A stretch of 64,000 nt of DNA from an uncultured Clostridia bacterium (lineage in GTDB: Bacteria > Bacillota > Clostridia > TANB77 > CAG-508), in NCBI GenBank assembly GCA_934130285.1, contig CAKOXT010000003.1, positions 134,893-198,892 of the forward strand, in the 5' to 3' direction. The notes under the pieces were generated by a model. That model searched no databases. It was not told where the DNA came from and saw only the letters and a list, made by a program, of their open reading frames with translations. The position numbers and the translations under genes are program-made. This document shows, one piece after another, positions 62,582 through 64,000 of the stretch (position 1 is its first letter; every line of letters starts with the position of its first letter).

Positions 62582-63424
62582 ATGAAAAATAACAGATTAT
62601 GGGTATGTCCAAACAATGATTTAGAAGCAAAAACTATTATTGAGATGCTTGAAAGAGAAGGAGAAAAATATTTAGTTACAGGGCAAACATGGGGTGCCTC
62701 TTGGGAAAAGTTAGAAGAAGAAATAAAAAAAGAGCTAAAAGAAGCATTAGAAAATGGAACAGAAGTATATGGAATTGAGTTACAAGGAAATTCAAATGGA
62801 GCGATAAACATAGATCATCACATATATGGAGAAGATGATAGAAGAAATCCAAAATCTTCTATAGAACAGGTAGCAGATATTTTAGGAAAAGAATTAACAT
62901 TAGATGAACAATTTGTTTCAGCAAATGATAAAGGATATATTCCTGCTATGGAAGAACTAGGAGAAAAATTAAAAATAAATCCTAAAGATCTTAAAGAAAT
63001 AATTGCTAATATAAGAATGAGAGACAGAGAAACTCAAGGAATAACAAGTGAGCAAGAAGCTCAAGCAGAAGAAGCTATAAAAAAGTTAGGAGAGTTAAAA
63101 GAAAAACGTAACTATATTTCAATAGACTTACAACATTCAAAAACTTCAACTGTAACAGATAGATTATATGGAAAATATGATAATTTATTAGTAACTAGTG
63201 AAGATGGAGAAACAAATTTTTTCGGAAAAACGGAAATAATAAAAATGCTAAGTGAAAGATTTCCAAATGGCTGGTCAGGAGGAAGTTTAGACCAAGGTAG
63301 TGGATACTGGGGAGGATACGCAGATCAAAATGCTATAAAAGCAGAAGTACAAAATACAATTAATGTAATGACTGCAAAAGAAAATAATCGATGTGCACAC
63401 AATTCTAAATCAAAAGAGGATTAA
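62582..63424 (+). CDS. DHH-motif phosphoesterase-like protein (280 aa)
   Basis: ATG at 62582 (MKNNRLWVCPNND) follows GAAGGGAG; the longer frame overlaps the previous gene. GAINIDHHIYGEDDRRNP has the DHH triad (residues 78-80), followed by FVSANDKGYIPAM at about 113-122. The N-terminal CPNNDLEAKTIIEMLEREGE could provide the first metal-binding Asp. DHH enzymes hydrolyse short oligonucleotides, cyclic dinucleotides or phosphoanhydrides using manganese. The C-terminal DHHA1 domain is not evident; instead there is a region with a Gly-rich stretch (NGWSGGSLDQGSGYWGGYAD) that could serve the same role. Last in the four-gene operon. Confidence 0.7.
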   Translation: MKNNRLWVCPNNDLEAKTIIEMLEREGEKYLVTGQTWGASWEKLEEEIKKELKEALENGTEVYGIELQGNSNGAINIDHHIYGEDDRRNPKSSIEQVADILGKELTLDEQFVSANDKGYIPAMEELGEKLKINPKDLKEIIANIRMRDRETQGITSEQEAQAEEAIKKLGELKEKRNYISIDLQHSKTSTVTDRLYGKYDNLLVTSEDGETNFFGKTEIIKMLSERFPNGWSGGSLDQGSGYWGGYADQNAIKAEVQNTINVMTAKENNRCAHNSKSKED

Positions 63425-63832
63425 AAGAACGAAAAATAACAAATATAGCGATTAAGAAAAGATACATATATATAGAGAGATAAAAAAATAATATTCTAGA
63501 AATCAAAATAGGATAAGGCTGTAGAAGAAAATAGTTAATAGCTATTATATATGAAATATTGAGATGAAATGATGATAAATCTTCCATATCTATATATTGT
63601 ATATCATATATTTATAATAAAATATGTATTCAAAAATAAAGCAACAAATTTAACATAAAAATAGACACATATAAAAATCAAATATTTGTGATCAAACAAA
63701 ATATTAAAGAAGATTCTTATATGTGTCGAATTAATTCTAACATAATTGAAGTAGAAAATAAAGAAAAAGCAATTCTGATATAACATTTGAATAGACAATT
63801 TATAATAAAAATAAAAAAATATAAAATTAGTA
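63425..63832. other. Gene-free AT-rich spacer with one long inverted repeat
   Basis: No credible gene on either strand. GACACATATAAAAATC (63664-63679) and GATTCTTATATGTGTC (63712-63727) form a 16-bp hairpin with one mismatch and a 32-base loop, the only clear structure, possibly a weak terminator. The rest is low-complexity AT-rich DNA. Confidence 0.6.
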
Positions 63833-63861
63833 TTGACTATAAAAGAAAAGGGTGTTAAAAT
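63833..63861 (+). promoter_or_regulatory. Tandem promoter P1 (probable rRNA operon)
   Basis: TTGACT at 63833-63838, 17 bases ending GGTGT, TAAAAT at 63856-63861. A GCTGTG/CACAGC hairpin follows within 30 bases. Confidence 0.7.
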
Positions 63862-63956
63862 ATCAAACATGCTGTGCAAATACACAGCAAAAAAAGTGAT
63901 TTTAATACCCTAAAAAATAGCTCAAAAAACTTTTTAAAAAAGTTTGAAAAAAGTTA

Positions 63957-63985
63957 TTGACAAGTAACAAAAACGGTGTTAAAAT
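63957..63985 (+). promoter_or_regulatory. Tandem promoter P2 (probable rRNA operon)
   Basis: TTGACA at 63957-63962, 17 bases ending GGTGT, TAAAAT at 63980-63985, 124 bases after P1 and sharing the GGTGTTAAAATA core. Strong, duplicated, G-rich-spacer promoters of this kind usually drive rrn or tRNA operons; the window ends 15 bases later. Confidence 0.75.
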
Positions 63986-64000
63986 ACAGAACAGTTGCGA

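Overview
The window is AT-rich (roughly 28-30% G+C by eye) and reads as a chromosomal segment of an uncultured, low-GC, spore-lineage Firmicute, most likely a member of the Clostridia. Support comes from the dnaG-rpoD pair, Gram-positive consensus promoters (TTGACA-N17-TATAAT), strong AGGAGG ribosome binding sites, U-tailed hairpin terminators, a Spo0E-like small protein, SpoVD-type PASTA penicillin-binding proteins, holB-ricT and rpsU-yqeY neighbours, and a MurE with the DNPR motif of meso-diaminopimelate-adding enzymes. No prophage, IS element, CRISPR array or rRNA gene is visible; one tRNA-Met is present.

Layout. 1-3.4 kb: tail of an unknown gene, DNA primase (whose C-terminus is out of frame), the housekeeping sigma factor and a 51-residue unknown. 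3.5-8.2 kb: tRNA-Met, two small unknown genes, rpmA/rplU (minus strand) with an L21 leader, an anchored cyclophilin, a GC-rich orphan gene, and rpsF-ssb-rpsR with a candidate S6:S18 leader. 8.26-8.45 kb: a large folded palindromic element between convergent genes. 8.5-11.8 kb: a PASTA penicillin-binding protein and rsmA. 12.0-30.3 kb: a surface block of two giant adhesin-like proteins (1693 and 1719 aa, one operon) and a 2625-aa cyclic beta-1,2-glucan synthase-like enzyme. 30.3-37.6 kb: response regulator, WalK-like kinase, acidic membrane protein, signal peptidase I, holB, ricT, an mtaD-type deaminase and a ferredoxin. 37.6-44.5 kb: a 780-aa unknown, rpsU, yqeY, an M16 peptidase-like pair, Spo0E-like protein and a metallo-beta-lactamase-fold protein. 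44.5-48.0 kb: an M15/peptidoglycan-binding lysin-like protein, a GC-rich orphan membrane protein, nfo and a ComEC-like extracellular hydrolase. 48.1-57.3 kb: the dcw cluster mraZ-rsmH-ftsL-spoVD-murE-mraY-ftsW/spoVE-murG, without murF or murD. 57.4-63.4 kb: topA and a four-gene unknown operon ending in a DHH-motif protein. The last 170 bases hold two near-identical strong promoters in tandem, as expected just upstream of an rRNA operon.

Most genes serve core replication, transcription, translation and wall synthesis. The accessory interest lies in the giant surface operon with its glucan synthase neighbour, the terminal four-gene operon, the folded element at 8.3 kb, the 19-base iterated array between mraZ and rsmH, and GC-rich single-gene insertions with their own terminators. 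All functional calls rest on motifs read by eye; no database search was possible.
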